A stretch of DNA of 64,000 nt, from positions 186,001-250,000 of the forward strand of contig NZ_CP104854.1 in the NCBI RefSeq assembly GCF_050916235.1, read 5' to 3'. Source of the stretch: Maridesulfovibrio sp050916235. GTDB taxonomy: Bacteria; Desulfobacterota; Desulfovibrionia; Desulfovibrionales; Desulfovibrionaceae. The notes beneath the pieces are model-generated. The model saw only the letters and a list, made by a program, of their open reading frames with translations. It was not told the origin of the DNA and searched no databases. The first letter of the stretch is position 1. Every line of letters begins with the position of its first letter. Made by a program: the position numbers and the translations under genes. This document shows positions 44,184 through 53,177 of the stretch, piece by piece.

Positions 44184-46445
44184 CTACCCTGCTGCAGGCA
44201 AATAATTCGCAACCGGTATTTCCACAGTAAACAACGCCCCGACACCTTCGCTGCTCTCTATATGGATATTTCCGTCCATTGATTCAATAAGCTGCCTTGA
44301 TACGGCAAGACCGACTCCAATACCCTCAATGCTGGATTCCTTTCCTGCAAAACGGGTAAACGGATTAAAAATTTCATCATGATTTTTTTCCGGTATACCG
44401 ATTCCTGTATCTTCAACCATAAGCGCAAGCATACCGTTATCAGTTACCTCTCCACGGACTGAGACTGTGCCGCCTATCCTGTTATACTTTACGGCATTGG
44501 ACATGATGCTGAGCAGAACCTGCTTGAGGTAAGTAAGGTCTGCCCTGACAGGCGGAAGATTCTTGATTGACGGTTCGATCTTAACCGTAACGCTGCTCAA
44601 GGTGGCCTGTTGCTCAAGAAGCTCTCTGCACGCCTCAACCACTCTGTCTACGCTGACTGATTCAATATTAATCCTAAGATTTCCGGACTCAATCCTTGAA
44701 AAATCCAGCACCTTGGTAATCATCTGCATCAGATGCATACCGGCAACTTTTATATGCTCCACCTGTTCAATCTGCCTGGTTCCGAGTGATTGTTCCGCTC
44801 CATCAAGCAGCAAATCAGAAAATCCGATAACCGCGTTCAGCGGGGCACGCAGCTCATGGCCCATTCGGGTCAGAAATTTAGTTTTTGCCCGGCTGGCCCT
44901 GTCTGCATCCTTGAGGGCTTTCTTCAGCTGATCCTCAATCTTTACTCTGTCCGTTATGTCCACAAAGTTTTCAAGAAGATACAGTTCTCCCCCTCGATAA
45001 AGAGGCACTACACTTTTCAAAACCGACTTACCGTTTGCAAGCAGTCGTACGGCATGATCGACTTTCTGCTCCAGATCTGTAACGGGGCAACGTCCCACCT
45101 CAGCAGGACAGATATATTTGTGGCAGACAGCCCCGATGGCTTCTTCCCTATCCACCCCGATAACAGCTGCAGCAGCTTCATTCATATCAACAATGGTGTG
45201 GCTTTCAGCATGAATGACTACAACCCCGGCCTGTACCCCCTGCAGGACGGCATTGGCATACATCTGTTCTTCATGCAGCCTGTCTTCCATCTCCAGTCGG
45301 TGAGATATGTCCATGAAGGCTTCCAAAACAAGCCTTTCACCAGCCAAAGAAATATTAGTCGCATTTTTTAGAACAGTAAGTTCCCGGCCCTTACAGGTCT
45401 TGATCCGGATCTCGGCGACATGGGTCGGGCTTAATTCGTTTTCAAAAGGACAGGCTTCCTCTGATGACAGGCAAAAAAGATTGCTACACTTACGGTTTAA
45501 AATTTCATCGGGTCCAGATGCTTCAAACAGTCTCAAAGCTTCCGTATTTGCGCGGACAATATCCTTTCTATCGTTAACAATAATAATTCCGACAGGTATT
45601 GAATCAAGGATGATCTCAATAGCCAGTTTGGCCTCCTCAAGGTTGCTGGCCTTCTGCTCCCGGTCATTGAGAATATTTTTTAGACTCGTAAATATGCGTA
45701 AAAAAAGTAGTAAACAAATTACTAAGGTAGAGCCAACCAGAGCTAAGCTGACTATGTAAATCTGCCGAACAGTTTTATCCTGCAGAGAAGAAAGCCGCAG
45801 TATTTCCCTCTGTGTTTCATAAAAAACCTTGCTGGCTGATTCTCTGGCCCTCAGTATCAGTGCCTCCACCTTCATGTACCTGACATGGAGGTGATCAGAA
45901 GGCTGCCCGTCTTCATTGCTGCCACCAGTCTCAAGCAGCATTTTTTTGCGGCCTGCTATTTCGTCGACAGCTTCCTCAAGCTCAATAATTTTAGGAGTAA
46001 GATCAATAACCTCAACTACGTATCCATCATCCTTCCCCCTGGAGAAGGATATGTGTTCTTCAATCTGGTCAAATTCATAAAAATTGGCCGGCAGGGTATT
46101 TGTAAACACACCTCCGTGATGCAGTATGCTCAAAATATCTGAGATACTGCTAACGTCATTCTTTATCATGCCTTGCAGAAGGTCGACACTGCGGACATCC
46201 TCGGAATCAACTATCTTGCGCAGGTCAAGCTCAATCATGAGCAACCTGTTCAATACAGCTTTGCCCAGAGAAGCCCGGGCCTGCTGGTTCTGTATGCTAT
46301 GCTGGTATTTTGAAAGCTGGTTGAAACGATAATTCTCTACCACAATGAAAACGACAAAAGAAAAAAGAAAAGTAAGGCTCAAATACAGAACCTTACGGAT
46401 TACAGTTTTCTCAAACAGGGTCTGAAATCTTCTATTTGACATCAT
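44184..46445 (-). CDS. Membrane PAS/PAS sensor histidine kinase with Cys-rich PAS loops
   Basis: About 753 residues: helix 1 (about 17-37), a roughly 190-residue periplasmic region rich in helices, helix 2 (about 229-251), PAS 1 (about 275-385), PAS 2 (about 400-510), HisKA with FLTRMGHELRAPLNAVIG, and HATPase_c (MSNAVKYNRIGG, MVEDTGIGIPE, GVGLAVSRQLI). Each PAS has a cysteine cluster: CSNLFCLSSEEACPF and CHKYICPAEVGRCP. The ATGATG start lies inside the last codons of the upstream binding-protein gene, so translation is coupled. I infer the binding protein delivers its signal to the periplasmic domain. No response regulator is adjacent. Confidence 0.88.
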   Translation of the reverse strand: MMSNRRFQTLFEKTVIRKVLYLSLTFLFSFVVFIVVENYRFNQLSKYQHSIQNQQARASLGKAVLNRLLMIELDLRKIVDSEDVRSVDLLQGMIKNDVSSISDILSILHHGGVFTNTLPANFYEFDQIEEHISFSRGKDDGYVVEVIDLTPKIIELEEAVDEIAGRKKMLLETGGSNEDGQPSDHLHVRYMKVEALILRARESASKVFYETQREILRLSSLQDKTVRQIYIVSLALVGSTLVICLLLFLRIFTSLKNILNDREQKASNLEEAKLAIEIILDSIPVGIIIVNDRKDIVRANTEALRLFEASGPDEILNRKCSNLFCLSSEEACPFENELSPTHVAEIRIKTCKGRELTVLKNATNISLAGERLVLEAFMDISHRLEMEDRLHEEQMYANAVLQGVQAGVVVIHAESHTIVDMNEAAAAVIGVDREEAIGAVCHKYICPAEVGRCPVTDLEQKVDHAVRLLANGKSVLKSVVPLYRGGELYLLENFVDITDRVKIEDQLKKALKDADRASRAKTKFLTRMGHELRAPLNAVIGFSDLLLDGAEQSLGTRQIEQVEHIKVAGMHLMQMITKVLDFSRIESGNLRINIESVSVDRVVEACRELLEQQATLSSVTVKIEPSIKNLPPVRADLTYLKQVLLSIMSNAVKYNRIGGTVSVRGEVTDNGMLALMVEDTGIGIPEKNHDEIFNPFTRFAGKESSIEGIGVGLAVSRQLIESMDGNIHIESSEGVGALFTVEIPVANYLPAAG

Positions 46446-47226
46446 AGAGGCCGTATTTATTAAAAATCTCCCGCCCCTTGTCGAGAGCGGCATAACTCAT
46501 GAATGCCTTCGCAATTTCCGGGTGTTTTGAAAATTTGAGCAACCCCAGCATCAACTTGTTTCTATGAGCATATTTTTCATCAATAGGCAGGACCGTAACT
46601 GCATCCCGGTTTTCAGGCCATGTTGATGTTGCATACCAGTTTATAACCAGATCAGCCTCATTGTCCCTTAACACCCGAACCAGATCCTTCGAATCTGTGG
46701 TCAACAGCTTTGCATTCTCAACGGCCTGATCAAATATTCCCCTTTTAACCAGAATCTTTTTGGTTTCCCTCCCTATGCTGCCGCTTTCCGGGTTTCCCAT
46801 GACAACATAATACCGGGGGTCGAGCATACTCTCAAGAGCTGCCGGAATATTTCGGGGGTTGCCCTTACGGGTCATCATGGCAGCCTTGTTGTAGCCCACA
46901 TGAACAGCTTCAGTAACTAGACCCTCCTGGACGCATGTCTTGATGTACGAATCAGAGCCGGGAAGATACAGGTCCCCAAGCTGATTAGCCTTCAGTGATT
47001 TAAGGAGATTTCCGGACCCACCTTTGGTTATGTAGATTTTGCAGTCGTATTCTTTTTCAATTATCGCAGCGATTTCAGCCATGGGTTTAATCATGGTTAT
47101 TCCGCAGTAAATCAGCAGCTCCTTTTTAGCTGAGGTCTGCCTGTCACCGCAAGAAACAAGCAACATGGAACAAACCGCAAACAAGCCGACAATAAATGAC
47201 AAATTGAATTTTCTTCCGGACAGCAA
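46432..47226 (-). CDS. Lipoprotein ModA-like substrate-binding protein
   Basis: A 264-residue exported lipoprotein: signal with lipobox LLVSCGD. The mature part is a type II (ModA/ferric-type) binding protein: LLIYCGITMIKPMAEIAAIIEKEYDCKIYI, GGSGNLLKSLKANQLGDLYLPGS, MTRKGNPRNI and GNPESGSIGRETKKIL. The TTG start at 47226 has GGGAGGG six bases upstream. No ABC permease or ATPase accompanies it. Instead its end overlaps a histidine kinase start, which argues for a sensing rather than import role. Ligand unknown; an oxyanion or tungstate/molybdate is possible. Confidence 0.85.
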   Translation of the reverse strand: MLSGRKFNLSFIVGLFAVCSMLLVSCGDRQTSAKKELLIYCGITMIKPMAEIAAIIEKEYDCKIYITKGGSGNLLKSLKANQLGDLYLPGSDSYIKTCVQEGLVTEAVHVGYNKAAMMTRKGNPRNIPAALESMLDPRYYVVMGNPESGSIGRETKKILVKRGIFDQAVENAKLLTTDSKDLVRVLRDNEADLVINWYATSTWPENRDAVTVLPIDEKYAHRNKLMLGLLKFSKHPEIAKAFMSYAALDKGREIFNKYGLYDVK

Positions 47227-47427
47227 AACAAACCCTCCCGTTGCTGCAACAACCTGATTTCACCAATATTCTCAAAATTGGGCAACATGTCATATTATAG
47301 TAGTAGATTTCACTTATAGCAGCAAGATACACTTTGAATCAGTTATAAATTAAAACTTTTTACAGACTGCTGTTTCATAAAAGACACACTGACTTCATCG
47401 ACAACCACATTTTTCCAACCTGCCTTA

Positions 47428-47456
47428 TTGACAAGATAACCGACTGCGTAGATACT
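47428..47456 (+). promoter_or_regulatory. Predicted promoter of the gal operon
   Basis: TTGACA (47428-47433) is 17 bases before GATACT (47451-47456). The -35 is perfect; the -10 matches four of six. The LacI-type operator follows directly. Confidence 0.55.
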
Positions 47457-47458
47457 AT

Positions 47459-47472
47459 CGAAAACGTTTGCG
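47459..47472. promoter_or_regulatory. LacI-family operator of the gal operon
   Basis: CGAAAACGTTTGCG is a near-perfect palindrome around the central CG, the usual symmetry of LacI/GalR-family sites. It covers the expected transcription start, and a LacI-type regulator is encoded in the operon it would control. Confidence 0.65.
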
Positions 47473-47516
47473 GTTTCGTTTGCATAAATTTCAAAACTTC
47501 AGTCGGAATCAGATTC

Positions 47517-48566
47517 ATGCAGAACAAGCTTGAGGACTACCCGCATAAAAGGTTCAACCCCCTGATCGGGGAGTGGGTGCTTGTTTCCCCGCACCGAACC
47601 AAAAGACCATGGCAGGGAAGGCAGGAAAAAACGACCGGAGCTGAACTGCCGGACTTTGATCCAGAATGTTACCTCTGCCCCGGAAACACGCGCAATACCG
47701 GCAGTGTTAATCCTGACTACGAAGACGTCTTTGTCTTCGACAACGACTTTCAAGCCCTGCTCGCTGAATCGGTTGAACCTTCAACGGATGACTGCGGGAT
47801 CTTCCGGGTTGAGCCTGAAAGCGGAATCTGTCGGGTAGTATGTTTCTCGCCGCGTCATGATCTGACCATATCACGCATGAAACCGCAGAGTGTGCGCAAA
47901 GTAGTTGATGCATGGTGCGGGCAGTACCATGAACTTGGAAACCGTGAAGACATCGGCTACGTACAGATATTCGAAAACCGGGGCGACATCATGGGCTGCT
48001 CCAACCCGCATCCGCACGGGCAGATCTGGGCGACACGTTCTGTACCGACCATCCCGGCAACCGAAGATTCCCATCAGCTCGAATTTCAGCAGAAAAATGC
48101 AAAGTGCCTGCTCTGCACCTATCTTGAAAAGGAAGTCGAATCCGGGGAAAGAATCATTTTTGAGAACGAATCCTTTGTCGCACTGGTCCCCTTCTGGGCT
48201 GTGTGGCCCTTTGAGACCATGCTCCTTCCCAAGAAACACCTCGGCTCCATGACTGAGATGACGGACATCCAGAAAGATGATCTTACTGAGGCGCTTGTGC
48301 GTATGGGGACACGCTTCGACAACCTTTTCGAGACCTCATTCCCCTACTCCATGGGCATTCATCAGCGTCCGACAGACGGTCGGCATGGCGATCACTGGCA
48401 CTGGCATATCCATTACTACCCTCCGCTGCTGCGCTCGGCCACGGTCAGAAAATTCATGGTAGGTTTCGAAATGATGGGTATGCCCCAGCGTGACATCACC
48501 GCCGAGCAGAGCGCAAAACGCCTGCGCGAACAGCCCGAAATCCATTTTCTAGACCGGGAAGACTAA
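47517..48566 (+). CDS. galT: Galactose-1-phosphate uridylyltransferase
   Basis: Leloir-pathway enzyme: transfers UMP from UDP-glucose to galactose 1-phosphate. The 349-residue protein has both halves of the family: N-terminal HKRFNPLIGEWVLVSPHRTKRPWQG, a Cys-rich metal site CYLCPGNTR, the catalytic region MGCSNPHPHGQIWA (HPH motif), C-terminal FETMLLPKKHLGS and FPYSMGIHQRPTDG with HWHWHIHYYPPLLRS. First gene of the galactose operon, separated from galK by one base. Weak ribosome-binding site. Confidence 0.96.
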   Translation: MQNKLEDYPHKRFNPLIGEWVLVSPHRTKRPWQGRQEKTTGAELPDFDPECYLCPGNTRNTGSVNPDYEDVFVFDNDFQALLAESVEPSTDDCGIFRVEPESGICRVVCFSPRHDLTISRMKPQSVRKVVDAWCGQYHELGNREDIGYVQIFENRGDIMGCSNPHPHGQIWATRSVPTIPATEDSHQLEFQQKNAKCLLCTYLEKEVESGERIIFENESFVALVPFWAVWPFETMLLPKKHLGSMTEMTDIQKDDLTEALVRMGTRFDNLFETSFPYSMGIHQRPTDGRHGDHWHWHIHYYPPLLRSATVRKFMVGFEMMGMPQRDITAEQSAKRLREQPEIHFLDRED

Positions 48567-48567
48567 C

Positions 48568-49902
48568 ATGCATCCGATTTACGACCTGCGGTCGCACCTT
48601 GATCAAAACGGATTCGACCATGAATTGAGTCTCATCCATTCCAGAGCCCGGCTTGATGAATCCAGAGAACGTTTGCATCGGCTGCTGACACGCATGGAAA
48701 CGTCCTTCAATCCAGAAAACGCAGGGATAGCCAGTGCGCCGGGACGTACTGAAATGGGCGGCAACCATACGGATCACAACCACGGGCATGTACTTGCCGC
48801 TGCGGTGAATCTGGACTGTCTGGCCGTATTCTCCCCAACCGGAGACAACCGGGTGACAATACTTTCCGAAAACTACGACAGGCCCATCATAGTGGACCTT
48901 TCTGATACTTCTCCACGTCCGGAAGAAGAAGGCACAAGCGAGGCCATAGTTCGTGGCGTTGCCGACGGATTCCGTAAGGCTGGATTCAAGACCGGCGGGT
49001 TCAACTGCTGCGTGTCCAGCACGATCCCGGCCGGGACCGGATTGAGTTCCTCAGCGGCATTCGAGGTTCTTACCGGCAGAATTTTCAGTTTTCTTTTCAA
49101 TGGGGGACAGGTAGGTGCACTGGACATAGCCCGTATCGCCAAACGATCCGAGAACATCCACTTCGGCAAGCCCTGCGGATTCATGGACCAGATGGCCTGT
49201 TCATTTGAAGGCATACTGAGCATAGACTTCAACAACCCTGATAATCCGGGGATAACGCGGGTATCACCGGGGTTTCCCCCGACAGATTGTTCGGATGGAT
49301 TTTACGGCACCGGCTACCGCCTCTGCGTTGTGGATACCGGGGGAAGCCATGCAGACCTGACCCCGGACTACGCCGCCATTCCGGCTGAAATGACTGCTGC
49401 AGCCCGTTGTCTTGGACATAGCGAGGCACGGGGGATTTCCGCCAGCCAAGTGCTCGGTAAAGTAGAGCTTATCCGAAAGCAGGTCGGAGACCGGGCAGTT
49501 CTCAGACTGCTCCATTTTATCGGAGAAGATCACCGGGCAGTTCAACAGGCGGCCACACTGCAGAAAGGCGACATGCCGGGATTTTTGAGGCTTGTTTCCG
49601 AATCAGGAAATTCATCCAGCCACCTGTTGCAGAACTGTTACAGCACCACCGATCCCTCCGAACAACCTATCCCCCTTGCCCTGCACCTTACAGAACTAAT
49701 ACTTGAATCAAAGGGCATAGCGAGAGTTCACGGGGGAGGATTCGCCGGAACAATTCAGGCCTACGTACATGACTCATGCTTTAATAAATACAAAACAACC
49801 ATGGAAAAACTTTTCGGCGCAGGTTCTCTCATCGAGCTGGAAATTCGCCAACCGGGGAACGAATTCCTGACTATCGGCAGAAACGGGAAGAAAGGTAGCT
49901 GA
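48568..49902 (+). CDS. galK: Galactokinase
   Basis: GHMP kinase phosphorylating galactose. 444 residues, somewhat longer than E. coli GalK (about 380); the extension is at the N-terminus. Landmarks are the galactose signature APGRTEMGGNHTDHNHGHVLAAAV, the GHMP ATP motif IPAGTGLSSSAAFEVL, GKPCGFMDQMACSFEG and the C-terminal GGGFAGTIQAYV. Starts one base after galT and ends two bases before the LacI gene, so it is co-transcribed. Confidence 0.94.
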   Translation: MHPIYDLRSHLDQNGFDHELSLIHSRARLDESRERLHRLLTRMETSFNPENAGIASAPGRTEMGGNHTDHNHGHVLAAAVNLDCLAVFSPTGDNRVTILSENYDRPIIVDLSDTSPRPEEEGTSEAIVRGVADGFRKAGFKTGGFNCCVSSTIPAGTGLSSSAAFEVLTGRIFSFLFNGGQVGALDIARIAKRSENIHFGKPCGFMDQMACSFEGILSIDFNNPDNPGITRVSPGFPPTDCSDGFYGTGYRLCVVDTGGSHADLTPDYAAIPAEMTAAARCLGHSEARGISASQVLGKVELIRKQVGDRAVLRLLHFIGEDHRAVQQAATLQKGDMPGFLRLVSESGNSSSHLLQNCYSTTDPSEQPIPLALHLTELILESKGIARVHGGGFAGTIQAYVHDSCFNKYKTTMEKLFGAGSLIELEIRQPGNEFLTIGRNGKKGS

Positions 49903-49904
49903 AC

Positions 49905-50933
49905 GTGGCCCAGATTACCCTCAAAGACCTAGCCCGCAAGCTCGGAATTTCACCTTCCACCGTATCACGAGCTCTGCATGACCACCCGGACATCAGCGAC
50001 AAAACCAAACGGATTGTCATGGAGGCATCGGAAAAATACGGCTACCAGCCAAACCCGATAGCCCAGAGCCTGAAGAAGCAGCGCAGCAACACCATCGGGG
50101 TCATTGTCCCTGAAATTAAGCACAATTTTTTTGCAACGGTAATCAGCGGCATTGAGGAAGTCGCCTACGATGCCGGCTATATCATCATAGTATGCCAGTC
50201 CAACGAGACCCTGCGCCGAGAGATGATGACGACCAAAGCTCTGGCAGCCAACCGGGTAGCCGGACTTATCATGGCCATATCACTGGAAACAACAAGCAGC
50301 GATCACATGAAAGCTGTCATGCGTCAGGGCATACCGCTCGTCCAGTTCGACCGGATTGTGGAAGAACTGAACACCAGCAAGGTCATCATTGATGATTTCC
50401 GTGCTGCCTACCGTGCAACCAGCCACCTTATCGACTGCGGATACAAGCGGATCGGATTTCTTGCCGGAAAGGAGGGGATTGCCCTCAACAAACTGCGCTT
50501 CAACGGCTACCTTCAGGCCCTCAAGAACCACGGCATTCCCTTTTATCCCGAACTCCATACCGGTACCGGCGGATGCCGGGAGGAGGATGGACGCATAGGA
50601 GCGGAAATTTTCCTTTCCATGCAGAATCCGCCGGACGCAATTCTCGCCATCAACGACCCGGTCGCGATCGGGGCCTTTATTCGTTTTCGCGAGGCAGGCT
50701 TACGTGTTCCCGACGATATAGCCCTTGCCGGATTCTCAGGTTCCCCTGAATCAGCCCTCGTTGAACCGGCCCTGACCACTATATCCCAACCTGCGTTCGA
50801 AATGGGCAGAACTGCCGCGACACTCCTTTTCAAGCAACTGAACAGCGATGATGAAAATTTCGCCCCGGAAACCGTAACCCTTGAAACCGAACTGCTCATC
50901 CGCGGCTCCAGCCGGAAGAAGGAGGATATGTGA
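49905..50933 (+). CDS. LacI-family transcriptional regulator (GalR-like)
   Basis: 342 residues. The N-terminal helix-turn-helix (ITLKDLARKLGISPSTVSRALHDHPDIS) and hinge (YQPNPIAQSLKKQ) precede a periplasmic-binding-like domain (NTIGVIVPEIKHNFFATVISGIEE; GYKRIGFLAGKEG; DAILAINDPVAIGAFIRFREAG). GTG start at 49905, two bases after galK. Embedded in the operon it most likely controls through the CG-centred palindrome at 47459. Effector: probably galactose or a related sugar. Confidence 0.93.
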   Translation: MAQITLKDLARKLGISPSTVSRALHDHPDISDKTKRIVMEASEKYGYQPNPIAQSLKKQRSNTIGVIVPEIKHNFFATVISGIEEVAYDAGYIIIVCQSNETLRREMMTTKALAANRVAGLIMAISLETTSSDHMKAVMRQGIPLVQFDRIVEELNTSKVIIDDFRAAYRATSHLIDCGYKRIGFLAGKEGIALNKLRFNGYLQALKNHGIPFYPELHTGTGGCREEDGRIGAEIFLSMQNPPDAILAINDPVAIGAFIRFREAGLRVPDDIALAGFSGSPESALVEPALTTISQPAFEMGRTAATLLFKQLNSDDENFAPETVTLETELLIRGSSRKKEDM

Positions 50934-51961
50934 GCGTTTCGAAAAAGCAATGGGGCAGGACTGCCGACGGGAGCGAAGTATTCCTCTACACTCTCCGCAA
51001 CCGGGCAGGTCTTGAAGCAGAAATCTCCACTTTCGGAGCAGCACTGACTGCTCTGAAAATTCCCGTGAAAGATTCAGCCGTTGATGTGGTTCTGGGATAT
51101 GAACGATTTGAAAATTATGTTACGGACAAAACATATTCGGGTATTACCGTAGGCAGGACAGCCAACAGGATTTCAGGGGCATCCTTTAGACTGGACGGCA
51201 CTGAATACCATTTGGAAAAGAATGAAGGAGAGAACACCCTTCATGGCGGTCAAAGCGGCCTGGGAACCAGAATCTGGTCGGCTGATGTATCTGAAGATGA
51301 AGATCGACCGGCAATCCGCCTGACATATTCCAGCCCGGACGGAGAAGGCGGATATCCGGGAAACCTGCTGGTCGAAGTAATCTATACCATGTTCGAAGAC
51401 GGGCTGCGAATCGACTATCTGGCCGAAACCGACAGGCCCTGCCCGGTTAGCCTGACCGCGCACCCGTACTTCAACCTTAAGGGCGGTGGAAATAATCTTA
51501 GCGGACACGAACTGACCATTCATTCCTGCAATACGCTTGAACTGGATGCAGAACTCATCCCCACGGGGACAATTACGGATGTACACGGAACTCCCGGGGA
51601 TTTCACAGTTCCGGCACCTATGGATGGGAGTGATCCGGATAATCCGGCACAACATGACAGGTACTATATTCTGGATAAAGTAAGCGGAGAAATGTCGGTG
51701 GCTGCATTAATCAGCTGTAAATCAAGCGGGCTTGAGCTTGAAATTTCCACGACCCAGCCTGGACTGCAGTTTTATTCCGGCGACGGAATTGAGCCCGGTA
51801 CTGTCGGCAAAAAAGGATGCGTTTACGGACCTCGCGCAGGGTTCTGCATCGAACCTCACGGTTATCCGGACGCACCAAACAGAAAGGAATTTCCCTCCGT
51901 GATCCTGCATCCCGGAGCGACTTACATGCATTCAACAGAGTACAGGTTCCGACACATTTAG
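50930..51961 (+). CDS. galM: Aldose 1-epimerase (mutarotase)
   Basis: 343 residues. Interconverts alpha- and beta-galactose. Family motifs are GYERFENYVTDKTYSGITVGRTANRISGA, TLHGGQSGLGTRIW, a catalytic His region LTAHPYFNLKGG and GFCIEPHGYPDAPNRKEFPSVIL with the catalytic Glu. A GTG start overlaps the last four bases of the regulator gene. Completes the Leloir set with galT and galK; galE is not in this window. Confidence 0.94.
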   Translation: MSVSKKQWGRTADGSEVFLYTLRNRAGLEAEISTFGAALTALKIPVKDSAVDVVLGYERFENYVTDKTYSGITVGRTANRISGASFRLDGTEYHLEKNEGENTLHGGQSGLGTRIWSADVSEDEDRPAIRLTYSSPDGEGGYPGNLLVEVIYTMFEDGLRIDYLAETDRPCPVSLTAHPYFNLKGGGNNLSGHELTIHSCNTLELDAELIPTGTITDVHGTPGDFTVPAPMDGSDPDNPAQHDRYYILDKVSGEMSVAALISCKSSGLELEISTTQPGLQFYSGDGIEPGTVGKKGCVYGPRAGFCIEPHGYPDAPNRKEFPSVILHPGATYMHSTEYRFRHI

Positions 51962-51994
51962 GCCGGAGCCAAAACCGATCAAGGCGAGAGAGAC

Positions 51995-53092
51995 ATGGCA
52001 AACGTAGAACTTAAGAGTGTGGTCAAGCGTTATGGATCAGTGGAGGTCATTCACGGGGTGGACCTCTCCGTCAAGGATAACGAGTTCATTGTTCTCGTCG
52101 GCCCTTCCGGTTGCGGGAAATCCACCCTGCTGCGCATGGTCGCCGGGCTGGAAGATATAAGCGACGGCGACATAAGCATCGGCGACAGGATCGTTACCAA
52201 CGTATCCCCCAAGGACCGCAATGTGGCCATGGTTTTCCAGAACTACGCCCTCTACCCGCACATGACTGTAAGCGAGAACATGGGGTTCTCCCTGAAAATG
52301 CATAAGAAAAGCAAGGAAGAAACCGACAGAAGGGTTCTGGATGTCGCCAAAATCCTGGAGCTGGAACCGTATCTCCAGCGCAAACCGTCGGAACTGTCGG
52401 GCGGACAGCGTCAGCGCGTGGCAATGGGCCGGGCCATGGTACGCAACCCGGACGTATTCCTTTTCGACGAACCTCTTTCCAACCTTGACGCACAATTGAG
52501 AACGCAAATGCGCATGGAACTGCGCAAGATGCATATGCAGCTCAAGACCACCACCATCTACGTGACCCATGACCAGATAGAGGCCATGACCCTTGCCGAC
52601 CGCATTGTCATCCTCAAGGACGGATACATCCAGCAGGTCGGAAGTCCGGTGGAAGTTTTTGAAAAACCAAGCAATGTCTTTGTGGCCCGATTCATTGGCA
52701 ACCCTCCCATGAACATACTCGAAGGCGTCATTGAGGTAATCGACGGCAAAAGGTTCGCGGTCATCGGCAAAACCAGATTTCCTGTGCAGGATCATCAGGG
52801 TCCGAACCTTAGGAACGGAGACCAGGTTCTGGCCGGAATACGCCCCGACTCCATCAAGATGGGCCAGAATATAGAACGGCTGCAAAAGGACTGGTGGTGC
52901 AGCGGAGAGGTCGTGGTTTCGGAAATACTTGGAGCCCACTCTCTGCTTGAAATCATCATTGACGGTGAAAACGAACTGATCGCCGAGGTTGAAGGACGCA
53001 TTGTTGCCCACCCCGGAGAAACGGTTCCCATCGGATTCGAATTCGACCGCATGGTGCTCTTCGACCCGGAAACAAAAGAGGCGCTTTACTAG
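51995..53092 (+). CDS. CUT1 sugar ABC transporter ATPase (MalK/UgpC/MsmK-like)
   Basis: 365 residues. Walker A VGPSGCGKSTLLRMVAG, signature LSGGQRQRVAMGRAMV, Walker B VFLFDEPLSNLDAQLR, and the C-terminal TOBE-type regulatory domain (about 240-360). Energises the family-1 binding protein and two permeases downstream. Same strand, 33 bases after galM, so in the same unit. Such ATPases often serve several transporters. Confidence 0.94.
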   Translation: MANVELKSVVKRYGSVEVIHGVDLSVKDNEFIVLVGPSGCGKSTLLRMVAGLEDISDGDISIGDRIVTNVSPKDRNVAMVFQNYALYPHMTVSENMGFSLKMHKKSKEETDRRVLDVAKILELEPYLQRKPSELSGGQRQRVAMGRAMVRNPDVFLFDEPLSNLDAQLRTQMRMELRKMHMQLKTTTIYVTHDQIEAMTLADRIVILKDGYIQQVGSPVEVFEKPSNVFVARFIGNPPMNILEGVIEVIDGKRFAVIGKTRFPVQDHQGPNLRNGDQVLAGIRPDSIKMGQNIERLQKDWWCSGEVVVSEILGAHSLLEIIIDGENELIAEVEGRIVAHPGETVPIGFEFDRMVLFDPETKEALY

Positions 53093-53177
53093 GGTTTCCC
53101 GGTAAGGCGACAATTATAAGCGATTACGGTTATAAGTTTGGATGTTGTTTGTTTTCTTAACTTTTTAGGAGGAATCC

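Noticed and set aside
43902..44282. Plus-strand frame of 126 codons in the gap beside the kinase
   Set aside because: It overlaps the kinase end, lacks a good start signal and shows no protein-like pattern.
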